Assembly (NCBI GenBank): GCA_002633025.1
Contig: NMRB01000693.1
Span: forward strand, 117,110 to 181,109
Length of the DNA: 64,000 bases
Reading direction: 5' to 3'
From: Notospermus geniculatus
Taxonomy: Eukaryota > Nemertea > Pilidiophora > Heteronemertea > Lineidae
In this document: positions 34,171 through 45,308 of the stretch, piece after piece
Layout of the letters: each line of letters opens with the position of its first letter
Position numbering within the stretch: position 1 is the first letter of the stretch
Made by a program: the position numbers and the translations under genes
Notes under the pieces: generated by a model
Databases searched by the model: none
Told to the model about the DNA's origin: nothing
The model's input: the letters and a program-made list of their open reading frames with translations, nothing else

Positions 34171-34383
34171 CGGTGGCCCATAGAGCTCATTGATGAAAAA
34201 TATTTACATTTGCAATTTTTTTTCAATTCGATAATTTTTTCTTGGGGGTTTGTAAAATTTTTGGAAGTTCCCACCGCGGTGAGAATATTACCACCGCGGT
34301 GNAAACCCCCAAGAAAAAATTATCGAATTGAAACAAAATTGCAAATGTAAATATTTTTCATCAATGAGCTCTATGGGCCACCG
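34171..34383. mobile_element. Large palindrome with N at its centre
   Basis: Arms start CGGTGGCCCATAGAGCTCAT, are ~100 bp, and meet at a CCACCGCGGTG direct/inverted pair. A single N at 34302 sits in the centre, consistent with a read join at the hairpin tip. Confidence 0.85.
34302..34302. other. Single N at a palindrome centre
   Basis: Lies in CCACCGCGGTGN at the tip of the 34171-34383 palindrome; likely a join of two hairpin-arm reads. Confidence 0.9.
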
Positions 34384-34439
34384 TAAAACTGCTTGCATAC
34401 GCCCTGTTGTTTTTGTCCTGATAGTAAACGTAAAGTAGT

Positions 34440-34592
34440 GTTGTCTCCGAATTTCGCAAACTTTCGACGCCAACCGGGGTCTTCCTCAGACACTTTCTAT
34501 AGTAGAGATCCCAAAAGTGAATGGGATCTCTACAAGAAAGTGCCTGAGGAAGACCCCGGTTGGGGTCGAAAGTTTGCGAAATTCGGAGACGA
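34440..34592. mobile_element. Palindrome carrying hammerhead-like motif on both arms
   Basis: Arms begin GTTGTCTCCGAATTTCGCAA / CGTCTCCGAATTTCGCAAAC (complement). Each contains CTGAGGA-A-stem-GAAA (34462-34489 minus, 34544-34571 plus). The centre is GAGATCCCAAAAGTGAATGG. The one-arm version at 20676-20703 shares the same flank (GTCTCCAAAATTTCGC). Confidence 0.75.
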
Positions 34593-35126
34593 CTTTATGT
34601 TATCATTTTGTGTGTCGTTTTTGTGCTGTACGTTGGATTTCTGTTTTTGTCCCGTGTAACACGGTTTTGTCGTAATAATTTTGAACCGTCTTTATCTTCA
34701 TGCGCCATTAGGAATACTCCTCTTTGATTTGTCCAGTAATGCGTGTTACAAAAACGTTTCACTGGATCAAAAAAAGGCGATAATACTGAAGGGAATAATT
34801 CCAGGATAAAGGCAAACCAATTTCAGTTAATGGTACGCCATGTTTGTTCATAACATTTGCTCTGGAGGCATTAAATCTCGTCGAGTAAAAACAAAGTAGT
34901 TATTGTACCATATCAGTTGAAAACATTACGATCTGTTTCATGTTCTTTTTCAACACGTTTGCCCGCAGAACCAACCGGTGCTAACTGTCGTCGATGAGCT
35001 CTGACGTCTCGTCCGATTACGCGAGAAGGCGCGTCAATTTGATTAGTAGATTGCCGAAGGAGATGTAACGTCTGTAGTGATTGGTTATCCCTTTCTTTAC
35101 TTGACCAGTGTCATTCAACGCAGCAC

Positions 35127-35429
35127 CTACTGTAGTCTCACATTTGAGAGGTCAATCCGCAGAGTTAGGCTAAGAATCCATTCACGCGAATTTCTAGCGG
35201 TGCGCTGCCGCAACCATTGTTTGTTTCCGCGGCATTGAAACGGATCGGATCCGTGTGCCAATGAACCTTGCTTTAGCCTAATATTCAGATAAAGAGGAGC
35301 ATTTTGAATGTTGACCAATGCCACGCTGACCTGCTGATTGATTTTGGTGACAAACAATGTGCCTGTGTGGTCGTACTGTGTGGTCGATTTTACGGTAGCT
35401 GGAGTTAGCTCTTGATTCGAGGCCTCCAT
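35127..35429 (-). pseudogene. Possible Ty3/Gypsy-type pol linker relic
   Basis: Minus-strand open frame of 100 residues. Its middle (VALVNIQNAPLYLNIRLKQG) recalls the short beta-rich segment between protease and reverse transcriptase in some Gypsy polyproteins (VxLxNxxxxPxxLxxGT). No protease DSG, RT YxDD or integrase motif is found nearby. Low confidence; may be chance. Confidence 0.18.
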
Positions 35430-35807
35430 CAGCTCTTCACAGATCTTACCTCTCTGATGTGAAACTACGGTGTATCAAAAATTCTTAAGGACCGTAGTCA
35501 CTGTCCTGACTGTGATGATCCCGGTAAATCCGAGCTCGCTGGTCGACATGGATTCACCGGCCAGCAAATCTGTTGATTAGGATCAATTGTAATACCATTA
35601 GTAGCGGAATAATTATTGGTTGGTGATGTTTGGCCGGTCAATAATGGTTACCACAAATAAAGCGACGATACCCAGAATGTTTCTGACTTATCGCGGACTT
35701 GTCACGTTTTATTGGTCACTAATATTTCACGAGTAAACATTTTATGGACATTATGAATAAACTGTGTTCAACATCGCCGCGATTACAGCCTGGTTACTGT
35801 AAAATCA

Positions 35808-35948
35808 GCAGCAGACCAGGCGAGATCGCGAGCGATCTGATCGCCACCGAGCAAAATCGGCTGTTGACGCCAGGTGTGCGCTGGAGAGCGATGCGTGGAA
35901 TCTTTTCGCAAGCGATGCTCGGCCGTCTTTGTGCGCGAGTTTTGCGTT
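35808..35948 (+). mobile_element. Half of a GCAGCACACCAGGCGAT element
   Basis: Matches the left ~140 bp of 33492-33837 without the nested insert (GCGATCTGATCGCCACCGAG intact). Confidence 0.65.
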
Positions 35949-36256
35949 GACCCTACACTCGTCCCCAGTGGCCTCTGGCTTAATACATGTACTAGTTACA
36001 CGCTCTCAACCACTGGCACAGATGGGGCCTAATCATGTTTCTGAACACTAGATGGCGCAAACTGTCATCAACCAATCAGCGACCAGTATTTCACGCAACT
36101 AGGGGAAAACATGAAACACTTTCTTATTAGCTGATCTCTCATTGGCTGGTTGGTCGAGCGCGTTCGTCAACAACTGGTAGTGATTTCTAGTGTTCAGAAA
36201 CGGACTTTGGCACCAAGTGTTTCAGTGGTTGAGGGTGACAGCTTCGAGCGGAGGCC

Positions 36257-36308
36257 GATACCACCAAAAATAGATAAGAGTCCTCTCTTATCTATTTTTG
36301 ATACCACT
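36257..36308. mobile_element. 34 bp hairpin flanked by 8 bp direct repeats
   Basis: A perfect inverted repeat (arms 36266-36280 and 36285-36299, AAAAATAGATAAGAG, 4 nt loop) lies between GATACCAC at 36257-36264 and 36300-36307. The 8 bp duplication size is that of hAT-type insertion, but the insert would be tiny. Confidence 0.7.
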
Positions 36309-36825
36309 GAATTATTGAGTGTACGTTGACCCGTGAAGTTTGGTATGTTTTACCAATAACATATAAGGGAATATATTGCTTATATTAAGGAAATAAATTT
36401 TTAAAAAAAAACTTATCTCAGAGTGTATTAAGCATGTGGGGCGCGTGGGCTTATGAGTTTCTTCTCCAGGATATGCAATTACGAAATGAAAGAAACTTTC
36501 TTGTCTTAATTAAAACTTTCATGCCATTCTTGGCTTTTTCTACCAGTCACCCATTCAATCAGTGTCGATAAGCCAAGCGGCACGGTTCAGGAAAGCGTTC
36601 CTACTCCCGGATCAATGATTCCTCCATCCTCAGTCTCCACGCCCCGATGAATACCCGGATCATGCTATGGGCGGAGATTTATCCCGAAAAGTCATTTCAA
36701 TTTCCGGACTCGGTCTTATGGCACTGAAAAGAACGGAATGGTTTTTTGCACCGTGCTTTTGTGAAAGGATGAGAGGTTGGATTTTGCAACTGAGGGTTAC
36801 AATTGTATTTTGTATTTGTATTAGA

Positions 36826-37045
36826 TTTTTCCGTCAGGGCGAAGTATTGGTTCTGGTGAGTACAGAAGAGGCCACCTCAAACTACTCATGTTCCTCACTT
36901 GGATGGGGTCTTTTACTTGCCCTTGCAAAGAAACAAGGTATATAAGGCACCACGGCTTACTGTCCCATGCGACCGACGTGAAGAGCCGGGAATGAAATCC
37001 CATATGGCCTGGGCTGGATTCGAACCCGGGACCGGGTTATGTAAC
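36826..37045 (-). mobile_element. SINE family 1, reverse copy
   Basis: B box (complement GGATTCGAACC at 37017-37027) and body phrases CTCATGTTCCTCACTTGGAT and CTTTTACTTGCCCTTGCAA. The A-box side is decayed. Confidence 0.7.
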
Positions 37046-37157
37046 TATTCGACACTTCATCTTAGCATTAAAAATATGTATTTATTTATCGTTTCAGGTA
37101 AGTTAACATCGGAGAGAGGACATTTCCGTCGTCGATAGCATCATTCTGTAAACGTGA

Positions 37158-37165
37158 GTTTATAT
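37158..37165 (+). promoter_or_regulatory. TATA-box-like TATATAAG
   Basis: TTTATATAAGC is followed by ATG at 37180 and a GATG|GTGAGT donor-like site at ~37240. No supported coding exon follows, so this is only a sequence match. Confidence 0.15.
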
Positions 37166-37660
37166 AAGCAAAATAATTAATGTCATTTAATGTTTTCCCG
37201 GACCAAGCAAGCAACATCTCGTCCTCCGCTTTGGATGGTGAGTTTATACGTATCGTTATCGATATGATGCGGCATATGTTTTTCTCTTTCGTCTTCCAAA
37301 GTGTGTCTGCCTGTCGAAACGTTTTCCATGCAAATATTTGCCGACTTCTATCTTCGGCAACGATTCTCCATTATACTGATTCAAAAAGTCGCGAAGAAAT
37401 ATTCGCTTACTTATACCCATGATAGCGGTGTTTTTGTTATTACGATGAAAGGTCGGGTGACAGCGAAATTATTACTTTCTTATTGAGGACAATATTTCAG
37501 CAATATATCATCGGAATATCCAATCACATCGAAAGTACGACAAAGGTATAGACGTATGAGTTATGGTTGCTGTCATTACTGAAGCTAGGAGCACACATCG
37601 GAAGTCTCTGTGAAGTCATCTCATGGGGAGCTATGTCTGTGAGAAGCTGAAACATAATAT

Positions 37661-37821
37661 GTGCTACCTCATCCTGAGCTAAAAAAATATGTGCTACCTC
37701 ATCCTGAGCTAAAAAATATGTGTTACCTCATCCTGAGCTAAAAAATATGTGCTACCTCATCCTGAGCTAAAAAATATGTGCTACCTCATCCTGAGCTAAA
37801 ACATATGTGCTACCTCATCTT
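37661..37821. repeat. 29 bp minisatellite
   Basis: Six units of GTGCTACCTCATCCTGAGCT + A-rich tail, starting at 37661, 37691, 37720, 37749, 37778 and 37807. Confidence 0.9.
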
Positions 37822-37847
37822 TACGAGTTTTATGTCCGCAGCACGTT

Positions 37848-38089
37848 TGCCTTTGCATAGGCAAGTTGCCTAATATAGATTAGGCATTACCTCATCCCCA
37901 GAATATCTATCATGTTAGGCATTTTGCCTAATGTTCTGAGCCAAAGCCTCAGGCAAATCGCCTAATGTAAAGTTGCGTAAAATATCCAATAGGCATTACC
38001 TAAGGAACACTATTAGGCAAAATGCCTATGATAAACATTCTGGGAATGAGATAAAAATGCCTAACCTATATTAGGCAGCTTGCAAAGGC
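37848..38089. mobile_element. GCCTAAT-rich palindrome
   Basis: Outer arms GCCTTTGCATAGGCAAGTTG and ..GCAGCTTGCAAAGGC. The interior has about ten GCCTAAT/ATTAGGC heptamers in both orientations, so many alternative foldings exist. Confidence 0.75.
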
Positions 38090-38252
38090 TTTCAGTGAAT
38101 AATCGATTTTCCTAAAATATTTCAAATTATCCCGAAGTAAACAACGTGTTTACTTAATCCATTATCATTTTGAGCGTTTGAACTTCTGTTAATGGCGTTT
38201 TTTCCCTTGTAACAGCGTTTGAATTAGAAGTGATTAACGGACGATAAACCTA

Positions 38253-38450
38253 TAGAGGCCTTGCAAATGACGTCACAAGCCGCATGCTGGGGGGGGGCAC
38301 ATGCTGCAGAGGCGCAGCGAAATGTCCCAATGACGTTACGTCAAACACTGCCGGCGCGCACTCCACGCAGGCCACGTCACGGTCAGCTCACACCTCTGCC
38401 CACTTGCCCCTCAGCATGGCCGCCAGGATGACGTCATTGCAAGGCCTCTA
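38253..38450. mobile_element. Hairpin element, AGAGGCCTTGCAA ends
   Basis: Left TAGAGGCCTTGCAAATGACG and right CGTCATTGCAAGGCCTCTA. The interior holds a G run (38289-38296) and TGACGTCA/TGACGTTACG sites. Confidence 0.75.
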
Positions 38451-39637
38451 TTGACTTATGATTCGAGTGAACACACCATTGCTTTGCCTTAGGTGAAGTT
38501 CTCTTGTTCATGGTAATGGAAATTGCTATAATCTAGAACTCTCCATTAAGTAGTTAATAAACGTGTACTAAAAGTCACCATCATTTATTTACGAAATAAA
38601 TTGTTTATCAAATATTTCCTATTTATAAAACTTGCCAACACAATCAAGCGCCTAAAGCGTTAGATAAAAGGAGTAACTTAACTTGATTGAGTAGTTTGAA
38701 TGTTTTATACGTTGGAATGTTAACTTTCCCTAAGGTCTTGTCTATTTTAAAGGCGTGGCGGACAAAAAGTTAGTTCAATGTGTACAGAGAGACGTAGATG
38801 TTTATTCACCCACACGTGTGTCCCACGTCTATTTTAATTTTTTAATTTTTTCTTTATTAAAGGGGCACACTGTATTCCTTCCCTATCCTGCACTAAATAA
38901 CATACCCGCGTTAAGGGAGACCTCTATCGACAATGTTGTAAAACTACCACTGGTCAACCTCGCCCCATGGAAAGTAACTCTCGTTCCTAGGGTATTGCAG
39001 CTATCCACATTGTGTGTGTGTACAGTAGGCTAACGTCAAGACGTCATTAGTAGGCCCTATACAATGTGTCCCAGTGAACGCCTGTGGCTATAACAGCGCG
39101 TTGAACGTCTCAAGTGACGAAAAGGAAGGCGGCCATTTTTGTCAGCCAAGGTTTCGACATATTATCAGTCTACCTACATGTAGGTGTTACCACTGGCTTG
39201 GACAGGACACCAGTCTTATCGCATTGGTTCCAGATTCTGCCACCAGGGGAGGGATAATGGGAATGCCTCATGCATACAGCGGCACTTTAAAGCATTTGCA
39301 AAGTGGACATCGCTTTTGAAGATCGGTATCCACACTATAATTTAGTATCAATTACCACGTATCACATGACACCCTATTAAAGTGTCTTGATTGATTAGCT
39401 TTCTATTAATTACATTCTAGATCTTGATGATCGTTTTGATATCGTCACTTTAGATGAATGTCGACACATTTCCACACATGACTTCATAAACGATTCCCGA
39501 TATCTCTATGATGGAGCGGTTCTCGCCGACTTGTGCATTTAGTAGTTGGAAGCAAGTGATTCTCGTGTCGTGAAATCGAAGCGAAAGGAATGTGGACCAG
39601 CTATCTTGGTGGGGCACGCAAAAAGCAAAGGGTAATA
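38451..39637. other. No gene seen
   Basis: Unique-looking DNA. A ~200 bp stretch (39080-39290: GGCGGCCATTTTTGTCAGC, GTTACCACTGGCT, CACCAGGGGAGG) is repeated at 39900-40110 as a diverged direct repeat. Confidence 0.5.
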
Positions 39638-39761
39638 AGCGGGGTTCATTGGCGCACGGATCCAGTCCGTTTGCCCCTAGTTTTCCGGAAAACGCACAAA
39701 TCCATTTGATCTATTTTTACGGACCTGAATCGGACAAAATCCGTTGCCAATGAACCCCGCT
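39638..39761. mobile_element. Hairpin MITE, AGCGGGGTTCATTGG family
   Basis: Ends AGCGGGGTTCATTGGCGCAC and ..CCAATGAACCCCGCT flanked by TA on both sides (39636-39637 and 39762-39763). Confidence 0.75.
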
Positions 39762-40153
39762 TAAGATTTTTTCGTCAGAGGGACAAGACTGTTCAAATCT
39801 ATCTATTCGGATCTAAGTTACCAATTAGGCATTGAGGCTGTTGCCACACATAAAAGAATGATTTGACGCATGGCACTTTACTTGATGAAGGGATAGTCAT
39901 GCTATGACAGCGCGTTGAACTTCTCAAGCGATGAAAAGGATGGCGGCCATTTTTGTCAGCTAGGGTTTTGACATAGTATCAGTCCACCGATGTGTTACCA
40001 CTGGCTATGTATGGGTTGGACAGGACACCAGTTTTATTACGTTGGTTCCTAATTTCGCCACCAGGGGAGGCATACCTCATGCAAACAGTGGCACGTTAAC
40101 TTCCCCAACAGCAGTGCAGGTTACCATTAAACTGAAATTGAAATTTTGTCTTT

Positions 40154-40311
40154 GGAAGGTTTACTGATCACCATTACTAAACGATAAACGTAAACTTTAC
40201 GACACCGTTATTTTTCATACCTCACATGGACCAGATTTTATATTGCATTTTTGGTACAAAAATAACGTTGTCGTCAACGTTTACGTTTATCGTTTGATTT
40301 CTAAACCTCCC
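40154..40311. mobile_element. GGGAGGTTTCG family hairpin (diverged)
   Basis: Shares AAACGATAAACGTAAA and ATAACGTTGTCG arms and the CCTCCCTA right end with 15335 and 41043; the left end is degraded. Confidence 0.75.
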
Positions 40312-41042
40312 TACTGAATGACGTGAGACGTTTTTTTCGAAACATCAAATCGATGTATTTTTGAGTTTCTTCCAGTTGAACTTTAAGGATGCCTTTCACT
40401 GAGAGACATTCACCCATAGACACGGGAGGAATAAATGCTTCCTTCCTATTGGAAACCGTTTAGTTCTCGCCTGACCAAAATGATTATCGTCTGAATGATG
40501 TTTCCTATGAGCGACACGTTGTAATGGGGGAATGATGGCGTGTTCATGGCTCTTTCGATCCGACCAGATTCTGCACCCAAGCGGTTCATTGTCGAACAAT
40601 GTACCTGTGCGTGAGCGACGAACGCAGGATATAAGGATGGTCGACGGTCCCTGCAGAAGCAAGAAAGTCTGCTTGTAAAAGACATTGTGCATGTCATCAA
40701 TCATACATGTATATAGATATTTTTATTGACCGAACCGACTGATGGTGTGAACTTGATGATTATTCTTTTCATGAACAGAATCAGTGGGCTGCGATTGATT
40801 AACTACACTGTAAAATCACGTTTAAGAAGCCATGTTGATTGCTGCGAAAATTAATCAATAGGTCAGTAATCCTTATAGGGTCTTTTGTCTGATTGGCTGA
40901 ACCACTAATTCTCTCCCACTTTAAAAATACCCTATTTCTAAACCTGAGTAAATCTGGCCTACTGATTAATTTTGTACCTCTCAGCAAGACCTCTCAAACA
41001 TGACTTTAGAGTAATTACGTGTACGCTATACCTATACCAATA

Positions 41043-41190
41043 GGGAGGTTTCGAAATCAAACGATAAACGCAAACTTTACGACAACGTTATTTTTCGTAC
41101 TGCACATTAACCAGATTTATATTGTATTTTCGGTACAAAAATAACGTTGTCGTTAACGTTTACGTTTATCGTTTGATTTCGAAACCTCCC
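41043..41190. mobile_element. GGGAGGTTTCG family hairpin (intact)
   Basis: Ends GGGAGGTTTCGAAATCAAAC and complement, flanked by TA at 41041-41042 and 41191-41192. Confidence 0.85.
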
Positions 41191-41361
41191 TATTACTGAA
41201 AAGAAACGTGAAGTCCTTGCGTATTGAAATTGAAATTGAAATTGATTAGGCCCGATAATAAGCTTACAGTCGAATCTATCGTATGATTTTTTTAAAATTC
41301 AGATTTAGTGCCGATTTGGCTTAAATGTATAAGACCAGTGAATTGTAAGCCTTTGTTACGC

Positions 41362-41487
41362 AAGGCAAATTCATACTTCTTCGCCGACCAGATGCGGAAC
41401 GGAAATTTCTTTGTTGTGTCTCGCCACGCTGGTTCCGAACAAAGCATTTTCCGTTACGCATACTGGTAGGAAGTATGAACTGGCCCA
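41362..41487. mobile_element. CAGTTCATACTTC family hairpin
   Basis: Ends GGCAAATTCATACTTCTTCG and ..GGAAGTATGAACTGGCC, inner GATGCGGAACGGAAAT / TTTTCCGTTACGCA. A second AAGTATGAATTGGCC end follows at ~41500. Confidence 0.75.
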
Positions 41488-42668
41488 CTGTTCGGTGTGG
41501 AAGTATGAATTGGCCCTCATCCAGCGAATTTGATGAAAAATTTGAGCATGTCCGGCTGGCATTTCCGTTTGCATGCTATCCTATCGCGTCACTTGACCGC
41601 CATTGCACAAAGCGATTAGGACTTTCCGAGTTTAACAATGTCCGTCAAGATTTGTGTCAACTCTCTCTCTCCTCTTTGCTAATCAGTTGTGTTTGCCTAG
41701 CCGTGGAGTGTGTTGTCCATTCAATCGTGGTTTATTAAACGTTTCATTTACATCGAGGGGGCTTAGGGTGATGACTCGCTTCTCAAGTATTCTGAGCCGA
41801 GAAAGCATTCCGTCATTTCTTCCTCTTGTTTTCCTGATTTCGTCCCGTTGTTCGCATGAATTCGACGCCATCAGTCCCTGGCCCAATCTCGTACCCATAT
41901 AGTTACGCTCTGCCGAGGTTGGATATCGCTCCACTATTAACTCTGGAGACCAAGACACGCGTGTTTCTCAAGCGCATGAATATATACTAATTTTTTAACG
42001 TTTCACCCCTAGTTTATGGTGCTCCAAGTAGTGCTTTGTTTTTTCCTTAATAAATACAGCAGATCCCTCATAAAAAACATTCTAAGGACATTTTTGTGTA
42101 TAATATTTTAAACCGCAATTATCTGAATGCACCTGCGATCTAAAATCGCACTATGCTACAAATAACACGAATTGCGTGAAGTCTCCAGAGATAAGTGGAG
42201 TGACATCCAACCTCGGCCGAGCGTAACTAATCTGTGGGTACGAGATTGACCCTGACCTTGCTGTTGTTCGTGTCCTTGACGGAAGTCGAGGTCGGGTTTT
42301 ATAACTCTTCCACTATTTGGCACAATGCCAACTCATAAAGGAAATTAGAAGAAGAGAAATCAAGTGAATTGCTAGCAGAGGTGGTGTCATCGGTAGCCGT
42401 GGAAACTGACTCAGCTCGAAACAGGGCACAGATAGGGTGTTGCCGATCTGCGGTTGATGACACTCTTTGAGCCGCTGTCAAAAATGACTTAACCCAAAAC
42501 ACGGCCAGCACATGCAGACAGCGTGTTGTCGACGGTTGGCTATGTCATAATTTGAGCCGTCAAAACCATGACGCAACTCGAAACACGGACACAGAGACAC
42601 CGTGTTGCCAATCCAGGATTGGTTATGTCACTGTTTGAGCCGCCAAAACTGACCAAACCCCAAACACA

Positions 42669-42802
42669 GGGCCGTATGCACCAATGAAGATTATCTTGAA
42701 CTCAGGTTCAGCTTTTCAGTTGTGCAGGGTTAGGGCATGATGTGACAATGGAAAAGCTGTGGCTCAACCTGAGTTCAAGATAATCTTTGTTGGTGCATAC
42801 GA
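42669..42802. mobile_element. GTATGCACCAA hairpin, member 1
   Basis: Ends GGGCCGTATGCACCAATGAA and ..GTTGGTGCATACG; inner arms GATTATCTTGAACTCAGGTT / AACCTGAGTTCAAGATAATC. Confidence 0.85.
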
Positions 42803-42807
42803 CTCAA

Positions 42808-42950
42808 GGGCCCGTCTGCACCAAAGACGATTATCTTGAACTCAGGTTCAGCTTTTCAATTGTTCAGGTTTGCCGGGGCATGATGTGCCAATGGAAAAGT
42901 TGTGGCTCAACCTGAGTTCAAGATAATCTTCTCTTGGTGCATACGGCCCA
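42808..42950. mobile_element. GTATGCACCAA hairpin, member 2
   Basis: Same family as 42669-42802, same orientation, 5 bp apart. Right end TTGGTGCATACGGCCC. Confidence 0.85.
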
Positions 42951-43248
42951 AAGTGTTGTCGATCTGCATGGCACTGTCTGAGCCGTCGGGTAGCACAAAA
43001 ACCGTGTTGCTGATCTAGAATATTGGTTATACATGTTTTAATGGGATACTTCCTTCCTTGGCAGACGACTGGTTCGTGTGATTTATCACTCGCCCGATTG
43101 TTAAACCGAGAAACTGACATAGTCGAACAAAGATGATCGATGTTTGATTTATTCATCATATCATTCACACCATGTCAACGTGTCCTTTATTGAAAAATTG
43201 AAACACATGCGTGTAAAGTATTCGTCAGAAATTACGGTGGCCTGTAAG

Positions 43249-43505
43249 GAACATCCAAGTGAGGAACACGAGTAGCTTGAGGTGGCCTCTTCCGTATTTA
43301 CCAGGGCCAGTATATTATTTAGGGAGGTTGAGATCAGCGACTTATCACGGATCCTTATACGTATGCGGATAGAATTCTGTAAAACGAGGACAATTTTTTG
43401 TACATTTCTATCCGTATACGTATAAGGATCCGTGATAAGTCGCTGATTTCAACCTCCCTGCTATGGCTTCGGTCCTGATGGAAAAATCAAATATAAATAC
43501 AAAAT
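43249..43505 (+). mobile_element. SINE family 1 fragment split by a hairpin
   Basis: Left part AACATCCAAGTGAGGAACAC..GGCCTCTTCCG (to ~43310); right part ATGGCTTCGGTCCTGATGG (from 43462). The hairpin 43321-43459 lies between. Confidence 0.7.
43321..43459. mobile_element. AGGGAGGTTGAGATCAGCGA hairpin
   Basis: Ends AGGGAGGTTGAGATCAGCGA and complement; inner arms CACGGATCCTTATACGTATG. It shares the AGGGAGGTT tip with the 15335, 41043 and 50614 families, but its stem is unrelated. Confidence 0.85.
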
Positions 43506-45017
43506 GTTATTTTTGGCACCTCATCACATGAATGTTATCTCGTCGACGCGGCTCAAACGGACACGATTTCAATCTCGCCAGCTTTAGGAAGTCACTGAGA
43601 CGGTCTCAGACATGTCTTGACTACATCTCTCGACCCTATCAATGTCCCCTCATGCCATGACTCATAACGGTTATCCTTTTATACAAAACGATAGCCCTCG
43701 AACATAATGCGTCACCCGGGGGACTTGCTATCTTGTTCACATGTCAGACAATTCATCTCAGTTGTTCTTTCGTCTTGACAGTAACTTAACTTCCTCTTTG
43801 ATAGCTACATAACGTAATTGCGAGCGCATCAAGGTGCTTAAGATATGTCTAAGACAATCGAATCTGTTCGGATTGTCTCTTCACCTTTGATGTATTTTGC
43901 TCGTTTATTATCATTTCGTTTGTTCATCCCGTATTCGACTATTAAGCAATAGCTTTACCGGTGATAAAATGCTTATTTAACGGTATAAAGATCTCACGAT
44001 TGTTTGTGTACTTTTCCGATGTGATCCCGTTTAAATCCGTCGCTGGAGTTTTGTTGGCGCTGAACGGAGGGGCTTGCTCCGCCCTACAATGGTACAATGG
44101 TAAAAGCGAAGCATCCCCAGTCAAGATAAGGAAAAGATCATTAGAACTGTTCAGGAGTGAACGTCATTAGCAGTGCTAAACATCTCACTCCTTCAAGTCA
44201 TACGTTCATGAGAGCTATCACGGCAACTAGCTTTCCGGCGATGGAAGCAACTCGGAGTGACTGATCAGTTGCCGATTTTGTCGACCCGAGCGCGCTTGCG
44301 TCTCCCAGGAACTGCCAGATCCGCTAGTTGCCGCGAGTTGCTTCGAGGTGCCCATGTTCTACTTTTATGGAAGACGCGCTGTCGACATGAACGTGCTGTT
44401 GAAGGTAACTGCCAGTTGCTCCGAGTTCCTCTCAATCGCTGAAATTTCGACCTGCGCGTGGTGGTTTTTTGATCTGCGACGGATCCGTCGACCTGTAAGC
44501 TCCTTTAGTCCTACACTGGGACGAATGAAAAACAAATTTATCCCAAAAGAAAGTGACATTCCCTGTGAATGTGTCGACTGTACATTTGTACATATCACCG
44601 GCGACCGGCGACCGGCGACAAAGCCATCAGACAAAGTGGTCATATGAACGAGTCGCTTAATCATAGTAGGCCAAATGGTAACGCGAAAAATATTAGCTCT
44701 GAATCACATCCTGAGGTTGGCCGGATGGTGCTAAATGGCCAAGACGGGCAACATTTGACCACATTTGCAACAATTGTCAATATAAGTGGCCTGTTCAGTC
44801 TTTCATCAAGAGCTTTATTGAGTAACAAACGGCGTTCCTGGCTGTTGAATGTTCACACTTACCGCGTTCCGATCGTGTCCCGCTGTCGGTTTCCACTGGT
44901 TGTTGATCCGTTTGGTGGAAGTTTGGGATTGGGAATCGTTACAGGAGGTGCTATTTGAGACGTGTTCAAGCGACAGGTGCTCCGCTCGCGACAAGTGTGA
45001 CAGACTCAAGTGTTAGG

Positions 45018-45238
45018 TTAAACTTTCCACACTTTATCGATGACGTCCACTGTAAACAAGGCAAAATGCCGCCAACATCGAGATGTTGGATCTTCCGATG
45101 GTGAAGTGGCACTTGTGGCAGAAACAAGAAATAGGAAATACTCCATCGGGAGCAAGAGGCAAGAGCTGACACTTTGCTCAGTTTTAACTTCACGGCGTAA
45201 AAGCCCGATGTCGTTGACTTTCCTGAGCACTTTCTTGA
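45018..45238 (-). CDS. Possible exon (strong 3' splice site), function unknown
   Basis: On the minus strand TTTTCTTCCCTTGTCCCTTCAG (given in parts: TTTTCTTCCC, TTGTCCCTTCAG) is an excellent polypyrimidine tract and acceptor, with AG at 45240-45239, and is kept in B2. Two frames stay open afterwards: one of 73 residues (VLRKVNDIGLLRREVKTE..) to a stop at 45018, and one to 44966 (phase 0). B1/B2 differences here change residues in both frames, so there is no sign of purifying selection. No family is recognised. Confidence 0.22.
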
Positions 45239-45308
45239 CTGAAGGGACAAGGGAAGAAAAGTCACATCAAGGATAGGCCTACTACGTATAGATAAAGGGG
45301 AAAAGTGG

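Larger units (their letters stand above)
42400..43030. repeat. Degenerate ~80 bp minisatellite, interrupted
   Basis: Units carry AACACGG..ACCGTGTTGCCGATC..GGTTATGTCACT..TTTGAGCCGYCAAAA. Three to four units run from 42400 to 42668; one more lies at 42951-43030, after two inserted hairpins. Confidence 0.65.

Noticed and set aside
37158-37260. TATA box plus first exon ending GATG|GTGAGT
   Set aside because: The ATG is too close to the TATA-like site, the frame has no recognisable feature, and no acceptor follows; kept only as a low-confidence motif.
44348-44647. ~100-codon frame shared by B1 and B2
   Set aside because: Sharing follows from the block duplication; frames exist on both strands, differ by non-silent changes and indels, and have no motif.
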